A stretch of 64,000 bases of DNA from Streptomyces fradiae (GTDB taxonomy: Bacteria; Actinomycetota; Actinomycetes; Streptomycetales; Streptomycetaceae): contig NZ_CP065958.1 of the NCBI RefSeq assembly GCF_041270065.1, forward strand, positions 1,798,001 through 1,862,000, given 5' to 3'. Of this stretch, positions 26,356 to 36,148 are shown in pieces; within the stretch, counting starts at the first letter, position 1, and every line of letters starts with the position of its first letter. A model generated the notes under the pieces. That model worked only from the letters and a program-made list of their open reading frames with translations, had not been told where the DNA came from and did no database searches. The translations under genes were made by a program, and so were the position numbers.

Positions 26356-27285
26356 GTGGGCCACACCGAGGCCGATCTGGCGCAACTGCTGCACACCGGT
26401 CCGTTCCACCTGGCGCTGCGCACGGCGCTCGCGGTGCGCGGGCTGCCGCTCCAGCGGGTGCAGCACCATCTGGCGCACCGGGGGGTCAAGGTCGGTGTGA
26501 CCTCGCTGAGTTACTGGCAGCAGGGGGCCCGGCGGCCGCAGCGGCCGGAGTCGATGAAGGCGGTACGGGCCCTGGAGGAGGTGCTCCAGCTGCCCGACAA
26601 CTCGCTGATCCGGCTGCTCCGCGAGGACGCCGCCGCCCGCGCCGAGGTCGAGCGCCCGGCGGCCCGCTCGTACCGCTCGCTGGTCGAGGCCTCCGGGGTG
26701 GTGGAGCAGCTGCTCGCGGAGCTGGAGTGCCCGGCGGACGGCGGGCTGCACACGGTGGGCCACCAGGAGCGGGTACGGATCGGCGCCGGGCGCGAGCTGC
26801 TCGGCCGGGACTCGCAGCAGGTGGTGCGGGCGCACCGGGACGGCGTCGACCGCTACCTCGCGATCCACCGCGGCGATCCGGGCTGCGACCCGTCCCGGGT
26901 GGAGGTGCGGGCGACGGAGAACTGCCGCACGGGCCGGGTGCGGCGGCACGCGGAGACCGGGGTGTGCGTGGCCGAGCTGCTCTTCGACGCCCGGCTGCGG
27001 GCCGGGGACACGTATCTCTTCTCGTACGCCTTCGAGGACGGCACCGGCGGACCGAGCCGGGAGTACGTGCGCGGCTTCGGCTTCGCCGGCGGGCAGTACG
27101 TGCTCCAGGTGCGCTTCGACGAGGCGGCCCTGCCGGTGCGCTGCCGGCGGTTCGCGCAGGCCTCGACGGGCGCGCCGCGCGGCGGCCGGGCCGAGCTGAC
27201 GCTGAGCGGCCGGCACCGCGCGGTGCACGTGGTGGAGCAGGGGGTGCGCCCGGGGATCCTGGGGATCGAGTGGGACTGGTCCTGA
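26356..27285 (+). CDS. HTH-domain protein of unknown role
   Basis: A 309-residue cytoplasmic protein. The first ~85 residues look like an XRE-type helix-turn-helix region (FHLALRTALAVRGLPLQRVQ, then SLSYWQQGARRPQRPESMKA): a YWQ/G core and a conserved arginine-rich turn. The remainder (residues about 110-309) has an all-beta character with many charged residues, ends in GILGIEWDWS and matches no family I recognise. The GTG start at 26356 follows a GAGGAG ribosome site. It is divergent from the papain-like protease operon, so could regulate it. Similar proteins are common in Streptomyces but uncharacterised as far as I know. Confidence 0.7.
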   Translation: MGHTEADLAQLLHTGPFHLALRTALAVRGLPLQRVQHHLAHRGVKVGVTSLSYWQQGARRPQRPESMKAVRALEEVLQLPDNSLIRLLREDAAARAEVERPAARSYRSLVEASGVVEQLLAELECPADGGLHTVGHQERVRIGAGRELLGRDSQQVVRAHRDGVDRYLAIHRGDPGCDPSRVEVRATENCRTGRVRRHAETGVCVAELLFDARLRAGDTYLFSYAFEDGTGGPSREYVRGFGFAGGQYVLQVRFDEAALPVRCRRFAQASTGAPRGGRAELTLSGRHRAVHVVEQGVRPGILGIEWDWS

Positions 27286-27302
27286 CCGGGCGTGAGGTCG
27301 GT

Positions 27303-27728
27303 CTAGGCCTTCGGGCCGGCGATCAGCTTGCCGTTCTCGACCCGGACCGGGACCGCGGGGAGCGGCACGGTCGCCGGGCCCTGGAGGGCCTTGCCGGTGG
27401 TGACGTCGAAGCGGCTGCCGTGGCAGGGGCAGTTGCCCTCGTTGTCCTCGATCTTGTCCAGGACGCAGCCGGCGTGGGTGCACTGGGCACTGAACGCCTT
27501 GTACTCGCCCTTGGCCGGGCAGTGCACCAGGAGCCGCTGCTCGCGGTAGAGCTTGGCGCCGCCGACGGGGATCTCGTCGGGCGCGCCGAGGGCGACCGGG
27601 GCGGTGGGCGTGGGGTTCTCGGCGTGGCCGAGCTTGGAGTCGGTGGAGCAGGCGGCGACACCCAGCCCGGCGACCCCGGCGAGGGCGGCGCCTTTGAGGA
27701 CGGTGCGGCGGGTGGACTGGCCGGACAT
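27303..27728 (-). CDS. Tat-exported Rieske [2Fe-2S] protein
   Basis: A 141-residue Rieske ferredoxin-like protein. The cluster motifs CTHAGCVL (first Cys/His pair) and CPCHGSRFD (second pair) are intact, so a [2Fe-2S] cluster is expected. The N-terminus STRRTVLKGAALAGVAGLGV is a twin-arginine signal, followed by AACS, a plausible lipobox, so it may be a lipoprotein on the outer face of the membrane. It is not a cytochrome bc1 Rieske by size. Stop lies 17 bp from the convergent HTH gene stop. Electron partner unknown. Confidence 0.9.
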   Translation of the reverse strand: MSGQSTRRTVLKGAALAGVAGLGVAACSTDSKLGHAENPTPTAPVALGAPDEIPVGGAKLYREQRLLVHCPAKGEYKAFSAQCTHAGCVLDKIEDNEGNCPCHGSRFDVTTGKALQGPATVPLPAVPVRVENGKLIAGPKA

Positions 27729-27913
27729 GAGCGCTCCACGGTGTCGGCTCGGGGACGGGACAGGCGATCCCAGAAGGGACCGAACCGACGATACCGGCGC
27801 GTACGAAGCGGCCGACGGCCGGGTCGGCGGGCGGGTGGCGGGCAGGTCGGCGGGGTCCTGACCGCCGGGCCGTGGCTGTCGGCCGGTGCCGGTGATGGGT
27901 TACGTTCCGGTGC

Positions 27914-28807
27914 GTGATCGTCGTCGCCGGTGAGTCCCTGATCGACCTGGTTCCCGACGGGGCGCCGGGCCCGCTGGCCCCGCTGCTGCCCCGGCCGGGC
28001 GGCGGCCCGTACAACACCGCCGTGGCCCTGGGGCGGCTCGGCGCGGACGTGGCCTTCTGCTCGCGGGTGTCGACGGACGCCTTCGGCGAGGCGCTGCTTG
28101 AACGGCTCGGCGCGGCGGGCGTCGCGACGGGGCTCGTCCAGCGCGGTCCCGAGCCGACCACCCTGGCGGTGGCCGCGGTGGGGCCGGACGGCTCGGCGCG
28201 CTACGGCTTCTACGTGGAGGGCACGGCCGACCGGCTCTTCGCACTCCCCGAGCGGCTGCCGGCCGGGGTGCGGGCGGTGGCCTTCGGGACCTGCTCCCTG
28301 GCCCTGGAGCCGGGCGCGAGCGCCTACGAGGCGCTGCTGCGCCGCTCGGCGCGGGAGGGCGTGCTGACCCTGCTCGACCCGAACATCCGGCCGGTCCTCA
28401 TCCCGGACGCGGACGCCTACCGGAAGCGGTTCGCGGGCTGGCTGCCGGACGTCCGTCTGCTGAAGCTCTCGGAGGAGGACGCGGCCTGGCTGGGCGGCTC
28501 CCCCGCCGACTGGCTGTCCGCCGGTCCGGCGGCCGTGGTGATGACCCGGGGCGGCGACGGTCTGACGGTGTTCACCCGGGAGTACGAGGTGTCCGTCCCG
28601 GGTGTGCGGGTGGCGGTGGTGGACACGATCGGTGCGGGCGACACGGTGAACGCGGCCCTGCTTCACGGCCTGGCGGGCCGTGCCCCGGAGGCGCTCGGCC
28701 GGACGGACTGGCACGAGCTGCTGACCTTCGCCGCGCGGGCGGCGGCGATCACCTGCACCCGGGCGGGCGCGGAGCCGCCGTACGCCCGGGAGCTCGGCGA
28801 CGGCTGA
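27914..28807 (+). CDS. PfkB-family carbohydrate kinase (fructokinase-like)
   Basis: A 297-residue ribokinase/PfkB-fold sugar kinase. Visible are the N-terminal sugar-binding strand IVVAGESLIDLVPDG, the first family signature GGGPYNTAVALGRLGADVAF and the second signature VVDTIGAGDTVNAALLHG with the catalytic Asp of GAGD. The substrate is likely fructose or another simple sugar. GTG at 27914 is the first in-frame start. The gene stands alone, divergent from the Rieske gene (185-bp gap) and closed by the hairpin at 28818-28851. Confidence 0.9.
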   Translation: MIVVAGESLIDLVPDGAPGPLAPLLPRPGGGPYNTAVALGRLGADVAFCSRVSTDAFGEALLERLGAAGVATGLVQRGPEPTTLAVAAVGPDGSARYGFYVEGTADRLFALPERLPAGVRAVAFGTCSLALEPGASAYEALLRRSAREGVLTLLDPNIRPVLIPDADAYRKRFAGWLPDVRLLKLSEEDAAWLGGSPADWLSAGPAAVVMTRGGDGLTVFTREYEVSVPGVRVAVVDTIGAGDTVNAALLHGLAGRAPEALGRTDWHELLTFAARAAAITCTRAGAEPPYARELGDG

Positions 28808-28817
28808 CGCGACGGCT

Positions 28818-28851
28818 GAGGGGGCGCCCTCCTCTCGGCGGGCGCCCCCTC
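28818..28851. terminator. Bidirectional terminator between PfkB kinase and uvrA
   Basis: A perfect 11-bp stem GAGGGGGCGCC / GGCGCCCCCTC with a 12-nt loop lies 10 bp after the kinase stop and 19 bp before the end of the convergent uvrA. Confidence 0.85.
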
Positions 28852-28870
28852 GGGCCGGTGTCGGCGCCCG

Positions 28871-31800
28871 TCAGGCCTTGCGGGCCCGGGTGGTGGCCGT
28901 CTTCTTGGCGGCGGCCTTCGCCGGCGCGGCCTTCTTCGCCGCGGCGGTCTTGGTGGCGACTGCCGCCGTCTTCTTCGCCGGGGCCTTCTTGGCCGCGGCC
29001 TTCTTGGCGCCGCGCGCGGCCGGGACGGAGGCCGTGGCGTCGCTGATCCGGTCGGCGGCGAGGATCTCCCGCAGGAACTTGCCGGTGTGGCTGGCCGGGA
29101 CCGAGGCGACCTCCTCCGGGGTGCCCTCGGCGACGACGATGCCGCCGCCGCTGCCGCCCTCGGGGCCCATGTCGATGATCCAGTCCGCGGTCTTGATGAC
29201 GTCCAGGTTGTGCTCGATGACGATCACCGAGTTGCCCTTGTCGACCAGGCCGGAGAGCACCTTGATCAGCTTCGAGATGTCCTCGAAGTGGAGGCCGGTG
29301 GTCGGCTCGTCCAGGACGTAGACCGTGCGGCCCGTGGAGCGCTTCTGGAGCTCGGAGGCGAGCTTGACGCGCTGGGCCTCGCCGCCGGAGAGGGTCGGCG
29401 CGGACTGGCCGAGGCGCACATAGCCGAGGCCGACCTCGGTGAGGGTGCGCAGATGGCGGGAGATGGTCGGGACGGCCTCGAAGAAGTCCAGGGCCTCCTC
29501 GATGGGCAGGTCGAGGACCTCGGAGATGGACTTGCCCTTGTAGTGGACCTCCAGGGTCTCCCGGTTGTAGCGGGCGCCGTGGCAGACCTCGCACGGGACG
29601 TAGACGTCCGGGAGGAAGTTCATCTCGATCTTGATGGTGCCGTCGCCGGAGCAGTTCTCGCAGCGGCCGCCCTTGACGTTGAAGGAGAAGCGGCCGGGCA
29701 GATAGCCGCGGACCTTCGCCTCCATCGTCTCCGCGAAGAGTTTGCGGATGTGGTCGAAGACGCCGGTGTACGTCGCCGGGTTGGACCGCGGGGTGCGGCC
29801 GATGGGCGACTGGTCGACGTGCACGACCTTGTCGACGAGGTCGTCGCCGTCCACGCGCGTGTGCCGGCCGGGCACCGACTTCGCGCCGTTCAGCTCGCGC
29901 GCCAGGTGGGTGTAGAGGATGTCGTTGACCAGGGTCGACTTGCCGGAGCCGGAGACACCGGTGACGGCGGTGAGGACGCCCAGCGGGAAGGAGACGTCGA
30001 TGTCCCGCAGGTTGTTCTCGCGGGCGCCGTGCACGGTGAGGCGGCGCGAGGGGTCCACGGGGCGGCGGATCTCCGGCGTGACGATCGCCCGGCGGCCGGA
30101 CAGGTACTGCCCGGTCATCGACTCCTCGTTGGCGAGCAGTTCCTTCAGGGATCCGGAGTGGACCACCTTGCCGCCGTGCTCACCGGCGCCGGGGCCGATG
30201 TCGACGACCCAGTCGGCCACCTTGATGGTGTCCTCGTCGTGCTCGACGACGATGAGCGTGTTGCCCATGTCGCGCAGCCGGACCAGGGTCTCGATGAGCC
30301 GGTGGTTGTCGCGCTGGTGCAGGCCGATGGACGGCTCGTCGAGCACGTACAGCACACCGACCAGGCCGGAGCCGATCTGGGTGGCGAGCCGGATGCGCTG
30401 GGCCTCGCCGCCGGACAGGGTGCCGGCTGCGCGGTTGAGCGAGAGGTAGTCGAGGCCGACGTCGACGAGGAAGCGCAGCCGCTCGTTGACCTCCTTGAGG
30501 ACCCGCTCGGCGATCTTCTTGTCCCGCGCGTTGAGCGTGAGCCGGCCGAGGAACTCGGCGCAGTCGCTGATCGACATCGCGGAGACCTCGGCGATGGACC
30601 TCTCCATCACGGTGACCGCGAGCACGATCGGCTTCAGGCGGGTGCCCTCGCAGGTGGGGCAGGGCACCTCGCGCATGTAGCCCTCGAAGCGCTCGCGGCT
30701 CGCGTCGCTCTCGGCCTCGCTGTGCCGCCGCTTCACGAAGGAGACGGCGCCCTCGAAGGCGGGCGTGGTGTAGGAGCGCTCGCGACCGTACCGGTTGCGG
30801 TAGCGGACCTCGACCTGGGTCTTGTGGCCGTACATCAGCGCCTTCTTGGCGCGCTGCGGCAGGCCCGCATACGGGATGTCGGTGCGGAAGCCGAGGGCCT
30901 GGGAGAGGCCGCCGATCAGCCGGCCGAAGTACTCCTTGGTGTGGCCGTGCGACCAGGGGTGGATGGCGCCCTCGTCGAGCGACTTCTCCTCGTCGGGGAC
31001 GACCAGCTCGGCGTCGACCTCCATGCGGGTGCCGATGCCGGTGCAGTCCGGGCAGGCGCCGAAGGGCGAGTTGAAGGAGAAGGAGCGCGGCTCCAGCTCC
31101 TCGAAGGACAGGTCGTCGTACGGGCAGTAGAGGTGCTCCGAGTACATCCGCTCGCGCTCGGGGTCGTCCTCGGCGAGGTCGACGAAGTCGAGCACGACCA
31201 TGCCGCCGGAGAGCCCGAGGGCGGTCTCGACGGAGTCGGTGAGGCGGCGCTTGGCGCTGTCCTTCACGGTGAGGCGGTCGACGACCACCTCGATGGTGTG
31301 CTTCTCCTGCTTCTTGAGCGCCGGCGGCTCGCTGAGCTGGATCGTCTGCCCGTCGACCCGGGCGCGGCTGTAGCCCTTGGTCTGGAGGTCGGCGAAGAGG
31401 TCGACGAACTCGCCCTTGCGCTCGCGCACCAGCGGCGAAAGCACCTGGAAGCGGCTGCCCTCGGGCAGCTCCAGGACCTTGTCGACGATGGCCTGCGGGG
31501 ACTGGCGGGAGATCGGGCGGCGGCACTCGGGACAGTGCGGCTTGCCGATGCGGGCGAAGAGCAGCCGGAGGTAGTCGTAGACCTCGGTGATCGTGCCGAC
31601 CGTGGAGCGCGGGTTGCGCGAGGTCGACTTCTGGTCGATGGAGACGGCCGGCGACAGGCCCTCGATGAAGTCGACGTCCGGCTTGTCCATCTGGCCGAGG
31701 AACTGCCGGGCGTAGGAGGAGAGCGACTCGACGTACCGGCGCTGCCCCTCGGCGAAGATCGTGTCGAACGCGAGGGAGGACTTGCCCGACCCGGAGAGCC

Positions 31801-31894
31801 CGGTGAAGACGATGAGGGAGTCACGCGGGAGGTCGAGCGAGACGTTCTTGAGGTTGTGCTCGCGAGCGCCACGGACGATGAGACGGTCGGCCAC
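28871..31894 (-). CDS. uvrA: Excinuclease ABC subunit A
   Basis: Damage-recognition ATPase of nucleotide excision repair. The 1007-residue protein has two ABC ATPase modules: Walker [10 protein letters not shown] (residues 32-40) and [13 protein letters not shown] near residue 652, signatures [12 protein letters not shown] and [12 protein letters not shown], and zinc fingers CPECRRPI near 108 and [17 protein letters not shown] near 745-775. GTG at 31892-31894 ([14 protein letters not shown]) is the homology-based start, behind an AAGAAAGG site. After about residue 955 there is a ~50-residue tail made almost only of Ala and Lys (such as [20 protein letters not shown]), absent from E. coli UvrA. 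It is divergent from the DinB-type gene. Confidence 0.97.
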   Translation of the reverse strand: MADRLIVRGAREHNLKNVSLDLPRDSLIVFTGLSGSGKSSLAFDTIFAEGQRRYVESLSSYARQFLGQMDKPDVDFIEGLSPAVSIDQKSTSRNPRSTVGTITEVYDYLRLLFARIGKPHCPECRRPISRQSPQAIVDKVLELPEGSRFQVLSPLVRERKGEFVDLFADLQTKGYSRARVDGQTIQLSEPPALKKQEKHTIEVVVDRLTVKDSAKRRLTDSVETALGLSGGMVVLDFVDLAEDDPERERMYSEHLYCPYDDLSFEELEPRSFSFNSPFGACPDCTGIGTRMEVDAELVVPDEEKSLDEGAIHPWSHGHTKEYFGRLIGGLSQALGFRTDIPYAGLPQRAKKALMYGHKTQVEVRYRNRYGRERSYTTPAFEGAVSFVKRRHSEAESDASRERFEGYMREVPCPTCEGTRLKPIVLAVTVMERSIAEVSAMSISDCAEFLGRLTLNARDKKIAERVLKEVNERLRFLVDVGLDYLSLNRAAGTLSGGEAQRIRLATQIGSGLVGVLYVLDEPSIGLHQRDNHRLIETLVRLRDMGNTLIVVEHDEDTIKVADWVVDIGPGAGEHGGKVVHSGSLKELLANEESMTGQYLSGRRAIVTPEIRRPVDPSRRLTVHGARENNLRDIDVSFPLGVLTAVTGVSGSGKSTLVNDILYTHLARELNGAKSVPGRHTRVDGDDLVDKVVHVDQSPIGRTPRSNPATYTGVFDHIRKLFAETMEAKVRGYLPGRFSFNVKGGRCENCSGDGTIKIEMNFLPDVYVPCEVCHGARYNRETLEVHYKGKSISEVLDLPIEEALDFFEAVPTISRHLRTLTEVGLGYVRLGQSAPTLSGGEAQRVKLASELQKRSTGRTVYVLDEPTTGLHFEDISKLIKVLSGLVDKGNSVIVIEHNLDVIKTADWIIDMGPEGGSGGGIVVAEGTPEEVASVPASHTGKFLREILAADRISDATASVPAARGAKKAAAKKAPAKKTAAVATKTAAAKKAAPAKAAAKKTATTRARKA

Positions 31895-32116
31895 GCCGGT
31901 CCGCACCTTTCTTGAGAGAGCGGATGTGCCTGATGTGCCTGAACACCCAACAACCAAGGATGCCGGATGCTTCCGCCGAGCTTATAGCACGCACATTCGA
32001 TTTCCGGACCTTCGCCGACCACTTCACCCGAACGAGTGGCGGCGCCGGGGCGTTGTCCCAGGTCGCGGCCCTGAGGGCCTGGCCGGACCCGCCCCGAACC
32101 GCCTAGGGTCGACGCC

Positions 32117-32818
32117 ATGATCGACCATGTGCGTGACCTCGCCTCCGTGCGCGAGGCGACCGACCGGCTCATCGACGCGGTCTCCTCCTGGGACAACGCG
32201 GCGCTCGCCCAGCCGTCACGGCTTCCGGGCTGGACCCGCGGCCACGTCCTGGCCCACCTCTCCCGTAACGCCGACGCCCTCGTGAACGTGCTCCAGGGCC
32301 TGCCGATGTACAAGGACGCGGAGACCCGCGAAGCCGACATCGAGGCCGGCGCCGGCCGCCCGCTGGACGTCCAGCTCGCCGACCTGCGCGCCACCGCCGA
32401 CCGCTTCATGGCGCTCGGCGAGGAGCCCGCAGACTGGGACCGCACCGTCGAGCTGCGCAACGGCGTCACCGACAGCGCCTCCCGGATCCCCTTCCGCCGC
32501 TGGGTGGAGGTGGCCCTGCACCACGTCGACCTGGGCGACGGCTACGAGCTCGAGGACCTGCCGGAGGAATTCGTCCTGCGGGAGATCGACTTCCTCGCCG
32601 ACCGCTGGAGCGGCCGCGCGGACGTCCCGCCGGTCACGCTGCGCCTCGGCCACGACGAGGACGCCCCCTCCTGGCGCACCGGCGGCACCGAGGGCAAGCC
32701 CGTCGTCCTCGCCGGCACCGCCGCCGAGCTCCTCGGCTGGCTGGCCGGCCGCGGCGACAAGGGCGCCCACCTCGCCGTCCTCTCGGGCCCCGCGCTCCCG
32801 GAGCTCCCGGCGCTCTAG
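32117..32818 (+). CDS. DinB-fold maleylpyruvate isomerase-family mycothiol-dependent enzyme
   Basis: A 233-residue protein of the actinobacterial mycothiol-dependent maleylpyruvate isomerase family (DinB-like four-helix metal-binding fold). The metal-ligand pattern is visible: His in [15 protein letters not shown] near residue 47 and the pair in [17 protein letters not shown] near residue 139. A C-terminal SCP2-like domain follows. The family uses mycothiol as cofactor or carries out thiol transfers; the substrate cannot be told. ATG at 32117 is divergent from uvrA. The 222-bp gap holds a 9-bp tandem repeat GATGTGCCT (31923-31940) and no clear LexA box. Confidence 0.85.
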   Translation: MIDHVRDLASVREATDRLIDAVSSWDNAALAQPSRLPGWTRGHVLAHLSRNADALVNVLQGLPMYKDAETREADIEAGAGRPLDVQLADLRATADRFMALGEEPADWDRTVELRNGVTDSASRIPFRRWVEVALHHVDLGDGYELEDLPEEFVLREIDFLADRWSGRADVPPVTLRLGHDEDAPSWRTGGTEGKPVVLAGTAAELLGWLAGRGDKGAHLAVLSGPALPELPAL

Positions 32819-32822
32819 CCGC

Positions 32823-32854
32823 CCTAGCCCCGGCCGTCAGTGGCCGGGGCTAGG
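32823..32854 (+). terminator. Strong hairpin between DinB-type and MBL-fold genes
   Basis: A perfect 13-bp stem (CCTAGCCCCGGCC / GGCCGGGGCTAGG) with a 6-nt loop begins 4 bp after the upstream stop. It ends only 8 bp before the ATG of the next gene, so it covers that gene's Shine-Dalgarno position. Confidence 0.85.
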
Positions 32855-32862
32855 CTGATCAC

Positions 32863-33519
32863 ATGACGTACAGCGGAGCGGTGAAGGTCGGCGGGCCCGC
32901 CGATGTGCACGAGCTGACCGATCTGATGATCTCGAAGGTCGCGGTCGGTCCGATGGACAACAACGCGTATCTGCTGCGCTGCCGGACCACCGGCGAGCAG
33001 CTGTTGATCGACGCGGCCAACGAGGCCGGCACCCTGCTCACGCTGATCGGCGACGACGGCATCACCGCCGTCGTCACCACCCACCGGCACGGCGACCACT
33101 GGCAGGCCCTCGCCGAGGTCGTCGCGGCGACCGGCGCCCGTACGTACGCGGGGACGTACGACGCGGAGGGCATCCCCGTCGGGACCGACGAGCTCGTGGA
33201 GGACGGCGACACGATCCGGGTCGGCCGGGTCGAGCTGACCGCCCGCCGGCTCATCGGCCACACCCCCGGCTCGATCGCGCTGGTCTACGACGACCCGCAC
33301 GGGCACCCGCACGTCTTCACCGGCGACTGCCTCTTCCCCGGCGGCGTCGGCAACACCTGGAAGGACCCCGAGGCCTTCGCGAGCCTGCTCCACGACGTGG
33401 AGACCAAGCTCTTCGACCGGCTCCCCGACGAGACCTGGGTCTACCCGGGCCACGGCAAGGACACCACCCTCGGTGACGAGCGCCCGCACCTCGCGGAGTG
33501 GCGCGAGCGCGGCTGGTAG
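32863..33519 (+). CDS. MBL-fold metallo-hydrolase (glyoxalase II-like)
   Basis: A 218-residue metallo-beta-lactamase-fold hydrolase. The metal motif THRHGDHW (residues about 72-79), a following His in LIGHTPGSIAL and the FTGDCLFPGGVGNT and YPGHGKDTTLG segments complete the two-metal site typical of glyoxalase II-type thioesterases. It probably hydrolyses a thioester or similar ester; the neighbouring mycothiol-type enzyme hints at thiol metabolism, but this is inference. The ATG at 32863 directly follows a terminator-like stem and has no clear ribosome site. GTG 32881 is an alternative start that keeps all motifs. Confidence 0.9.
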   Translation: MTYSGAVKVGGPADVHELTDLMISKVAVGPMDNNAYLLRCRTTGEQLLIDAANEAGTLLTLIGDDGITAVVTTHRHGDHWQALAEVVAATGARTYAGTYDAEGIPVGTDELVEDGDTIRVGRVELTARRLIGHTPGSIALVYDDPHGHPHVFTGDCLFPGGVGNTWKDPEAFASLLHDVETKLFDRLPDETWVYPGHGKDTTLGDERPHLAEWRERGW

Positions 33520-33537
33520 CCCCCGGGCACGGCCAAG

Positions 33538-33562
33538 GCGCCCCTGGTGACACCGGGGGCGC
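33538..33562 (+). terminator. Hairpin after the MBL-fold gene
   Basis: GCGCCCC (33538-33544) pairs with GGGGCGC (33556-33562), 19 bp after the MBL gene stop and 49 bp before the transporter start. Confidence 0.65.
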
Positions 33563-33610
33563 TCCCGCGCGCCCCCGTAACCCGGACGGCGGGCGGGTAG
33601 TTGGCGCGAC

Positions 33611-34960
33611 ATGCACACCGGTCACGCTCCGTCGCCGCCCACGGCCCGCCCCGCGCCCTCGATGGGGCGGCTCGCCGCCGCCTCGCTCGTCGGCACCGCC
33701 ATCGAGTTCTTCGACTTCTTCGTCTACGGGACGGCCGCCGCCCTCGTCCTCGGACCGCTCTTCTTCCCGACCTTCTCCCCCGTCGCCGGCACCCTCGCCG
33801 CCTTCGGCACCTTCGCGATCGGCTTCCTCTCCCGGCCGCTCGGCTCGGTCGTCTTCGGCCATGTCGGCGACCGCTACGGGCGCCGCCCGGTCCTGTTCGC
33901 CTCGCTGCTCCTGACCGGCTGCGCCACGGTCGCGGTCGGCTGCGTCCCCACGTACGAGAGCATCGGCGTCGCCGCTCCGATCCTGCTGCTCGTCCTGCGC
34001 TTCCTCCAGGGCCTCGGCCTGGGCGGCGAGTGGGGCGGGGCGGTGCTCCTGACCGCCGAGCACGCCCCGGCGGGACGGCGCGCGCTGTGGGCGAGCTTCC
34101 CGCAGATCGGGCCCGCCGTGGGCTTCCTGCTCGCCAACGGGGTGATGCTCGCACTGACCGCCGGGCTCGGGGACGCGGACTTCCGCTCCTGGGGCTGGCG
34201 GGTGCCGTTCTGGGCGGCGGGGCTGCTGGCCGCCGCCGGTCTCGCGCTGCGCTCCTCGCTCGCGGAGACCCCGCAGTTCGAGGCGCTGGCCGCCGAGGGC
34301 CAGCAGGCGAGCGCGCCGCTGCGGGAGGTCGCCCGGAGCCACTGGCGCCTTGTGCTGCTCACGGCGGGCGCGCTCGCGGTCGGCTACGCCGTCTTCTACA
34401 CGGTGTCCACCTGGGCCCTGGCGTACGGCACCGAGCGGCTCGGGGTGCCGAGCACGGTGATGCTGACCTGTGTGATGGCGGCGGTGGCGATCAAGGGGGC
34501 GACGACCCCGTTCTTCGCGCTGCTCGGCGACCGCTACGGGCGGCGGAGGCTGTGCCTGGCGGGCTGCGCGGCCTCGGCGCTGTGGATGTTCCCGATGATC
34601 GCGCTGCTGCACACCGCCCGCCCGCTGCTGATGTTCCTCGGCTTCCTCGGCTCGCTGCTCGCCTTCATCACGATGTTCGCCGTGGTCGCCGCGTACCTCC
34701 CGGAGCTGTACGAGCCCCGGGTCCGCTGCACCGGCGCGGCCGTCGGCTACAACCTGGCGGGCGTCCTCGGCGGCGCGCTGACTCCGATCGTGGCGACGGC
34801 CGTCTCCGACGGCGGCGAGGGCCCGCCCTGGGGCGTGGCGGCCTATCTGACGGTGGTGGCCCTGGTGAGCCTGGGCTGTTTCGCGCTGCTGCCGGAGACG
34901 CTGCCGGGCCGGGCGGAGGTACGGGAACGGGAACGCGAACCGGAGGGTACGCCCGCCTAG
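33611..34960 (+). CDS. MFS transporter of the metabolite:H+ symporter (MHS) type
   Basis: A 449-residue, 12-helix major facilitator protein. The MHS/shikimate-ProP pattern is clear: ASLVGTAIEFFDFFVYGTAA in helix 1, RPLGSVVFGHVGDRYGRRPV at the helix 2-3 loop, and LRFLQGLGLGGEWGGAVLL in helix 4-5. The second-half loop GDRYGRRRLCL repeats the MFS signature. Such transporters import organic acids or compatible solutes with protons. The substrate is unknown. ATG at 33611 lies after a hairpin that separates it from the MBL gene, so it is probably transcribed alone. Confidence 0.88.
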   Translation: MHTGHAPSPPTARPAPSMGRLAAASLVGTAIEFFDFFVYGTAAALVLGPLFFPTFSPVAGTLAAFGTFAIGFLSRPLGSVVFGHVGDRYGRRPVLFASLLLTGCATVAVGCVPTYESIGVAAPILLLVLRFLQGLGLGGEWGGAVLLTAEHAPAGRRALWASFPQIGPAVGFLLANGVMLALTAGLGDADFRSWGWRVPFWAAGLLAAAGLALRSSLAETPQFEALAAEGQQASAPLREVARSHWRLVLLTAGALAVGYAVFYTVSTWALAYGTERLGVPSTVMLTCVMAAVAIKGATTPFFALLGDRYGRRRLCLAGCAASALWMFPMIALLHTARPLLMFLGFLGSLLAFITMFAVVAAYLPELYEPRVRCTGAAVGYNLAGVLGGALTPIVATAVSDGGEGPPWGVAAYLTVVALVSLGCFALLPETLPGRAEVREREREPEGTPA

Positions 34961-35048
34961 CCCACCCGCATTGCGGGCACTCTGTGTGGTTTTTATGTTG
35001 CGGAGAGTGATTCTCCCATGTGAACCACGTCCGCCCCCCGGAGGCCCC

Positions 35049-36137
35049 GTGCCCAGGTTCAGAGTCCTCGCCGTCGCGACCACAGCGGTCGCGGCGGTCG
35101 CCGCCGTTCCGACCACCGCCCACGCCCAGGAGTTCGTCCCGTGCAGCGCGACGGCCCTGCGCAACGCCATCACCCGGGCGAACACGACGCCCGGGCCGAG
35201 CACGCTGTATCTGTCGTTCGGCTGCACCTATCAGCTCACCGTGGAGGACAACCCGGGCAACGGGCTGCCCCTCGTCACGAGCGAGATCGACATCATCGGC
35301 AACAAGAGCACGCTCCGGCGCGCGTCCACGGCGCCGAACTTTCGGATCCTGGAGGTCCGGGGCCCGGGCGGCAACCTCACCCTGCGGAACCTGACCGTGC
35401 GCGACGGCCGGTCGACGTCCGGCGGCGCGGGCGGCGGCGGCATCGCCGTCGGCTTCGGCAGCCGGGCCACCCTGGACACCGTCGAGGTCACCCGGAACCA
35501 GGCGCTGGTCACCGGCCCCGGCGGCGGCATCGTCGCCGGCGGCTCGCTGACCCTGCGCAACAGCACGGTGAGCTACAACATCGCCCAGGACGAGGGCGGC
35601 GGCGTGTCCGCGCACGGCCCACTGACCCTGTCGAACACGACGATCACGGGCAACAGCGCACGGGCCGAGGTCGGTGGCATCGTGGTGCACGGCACGCTGA
35701 CCGCCACGAACAGCCGGGTGACCGACAACGCCGACGGAGAGGCCACGGGCGGCATCCGGGTCCGCTCCGGTGCGACGGCCACCCTCACCGACACGCTGAT
35801 CCGCGGCAACACCACCGCCCGGCAGAGCGGCGGCGGTGGTGCCGCGGGCGGTATCAACAACAGCGGCTCGCTGACCCTCGAACGGACCACGGTCTTCGCG
35901 AACAGGGCCCTCGGCACCGCCGACCAGGGCGGCGGCATCGCCAACTTCGGCGACGCCGCCGTCGCCACCATCCGGAACAGCTCGGTGACGCACAACCTCG
36001 CCCGCGGCAGCCTCACCAGCGCCGGCGGCATCCTGAACACCGGAGGCACGGTGTCCCTCACCGCGACTCCGGTGACGGACAACCTGGCCTCCAACTGCAC
36101 CCCCAGCAGCCCCGCCGTCGCCGGCTGTACGGGCTGA
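35049..36137 (+). CDS. Secreted right-handed beta-helix repeat protein
   Basis: A 362-residue exported protein. GTG at 35049 (VPRFRVLAVATTAVAAVAAV) gives a Sec signal peptide cleaved near AHA/Q, behind a GGAGG at 35040-35044. From about residue 95 onward short repeats of the type LTLRNSTVSYNIA, LTLSNTTITGNSA, LTLERTTVFANRA, with Asn/Thr ladders and GGG turns, predict a parallel beta-helix like polymorphic outer-membrane or pectate-lyase-like proteins. Two cysteines near the N-terminus (PCSATA, GCTYQ) and two at the C-terminus (SNCTPS, AGCTG) may cap the helix. No catalytic motif is evident; a surface adhesin or polysaccharide-binding role is possible. Convergent with terC, with 11 bp between stops. 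Confidence 0.82.
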   Translation: MPRFRVLAVATTAVAAVAAVPTTAHAQEFVPCSATALRNAITRANTTPGPSTLYLSFGCTYQLTVEDNPGNGLPLVTSEIDIIGNKSTLRRASTAPNFRILEVRGPGGNLTLRNLTVRDGRSTSGGAGGGGIAVGFGSRATLDTVEVTRNQALVTGPGGGIVAGGSLTLRNSTVSYNIAQDEGGGVSAHGPLTLSNTTITGNSARAEVGGIVVHGTLTATNSRVTDNADGEATGGIRVRSGATATLTDTLIRGNTTARQSGGGGAAGGINNSGSLTLERTTVFANRALGTADQGGGIANFGDAAVATIRNSSVTHNLARGSLTSAGGILNTGGTVSLTATPVTDNLASNCTPSSPAVAGCTG

Positions 36138-36148
36138 CGCAGCGCGCC

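Noticed and set aside
31895..32116. SOS (LexA) box upstream of uvrA
   Set aside because: Only half-sites such as CGAAC and ATTCG were seen; no complete CGAAC-N4-GTTCG-like palindrome is present.
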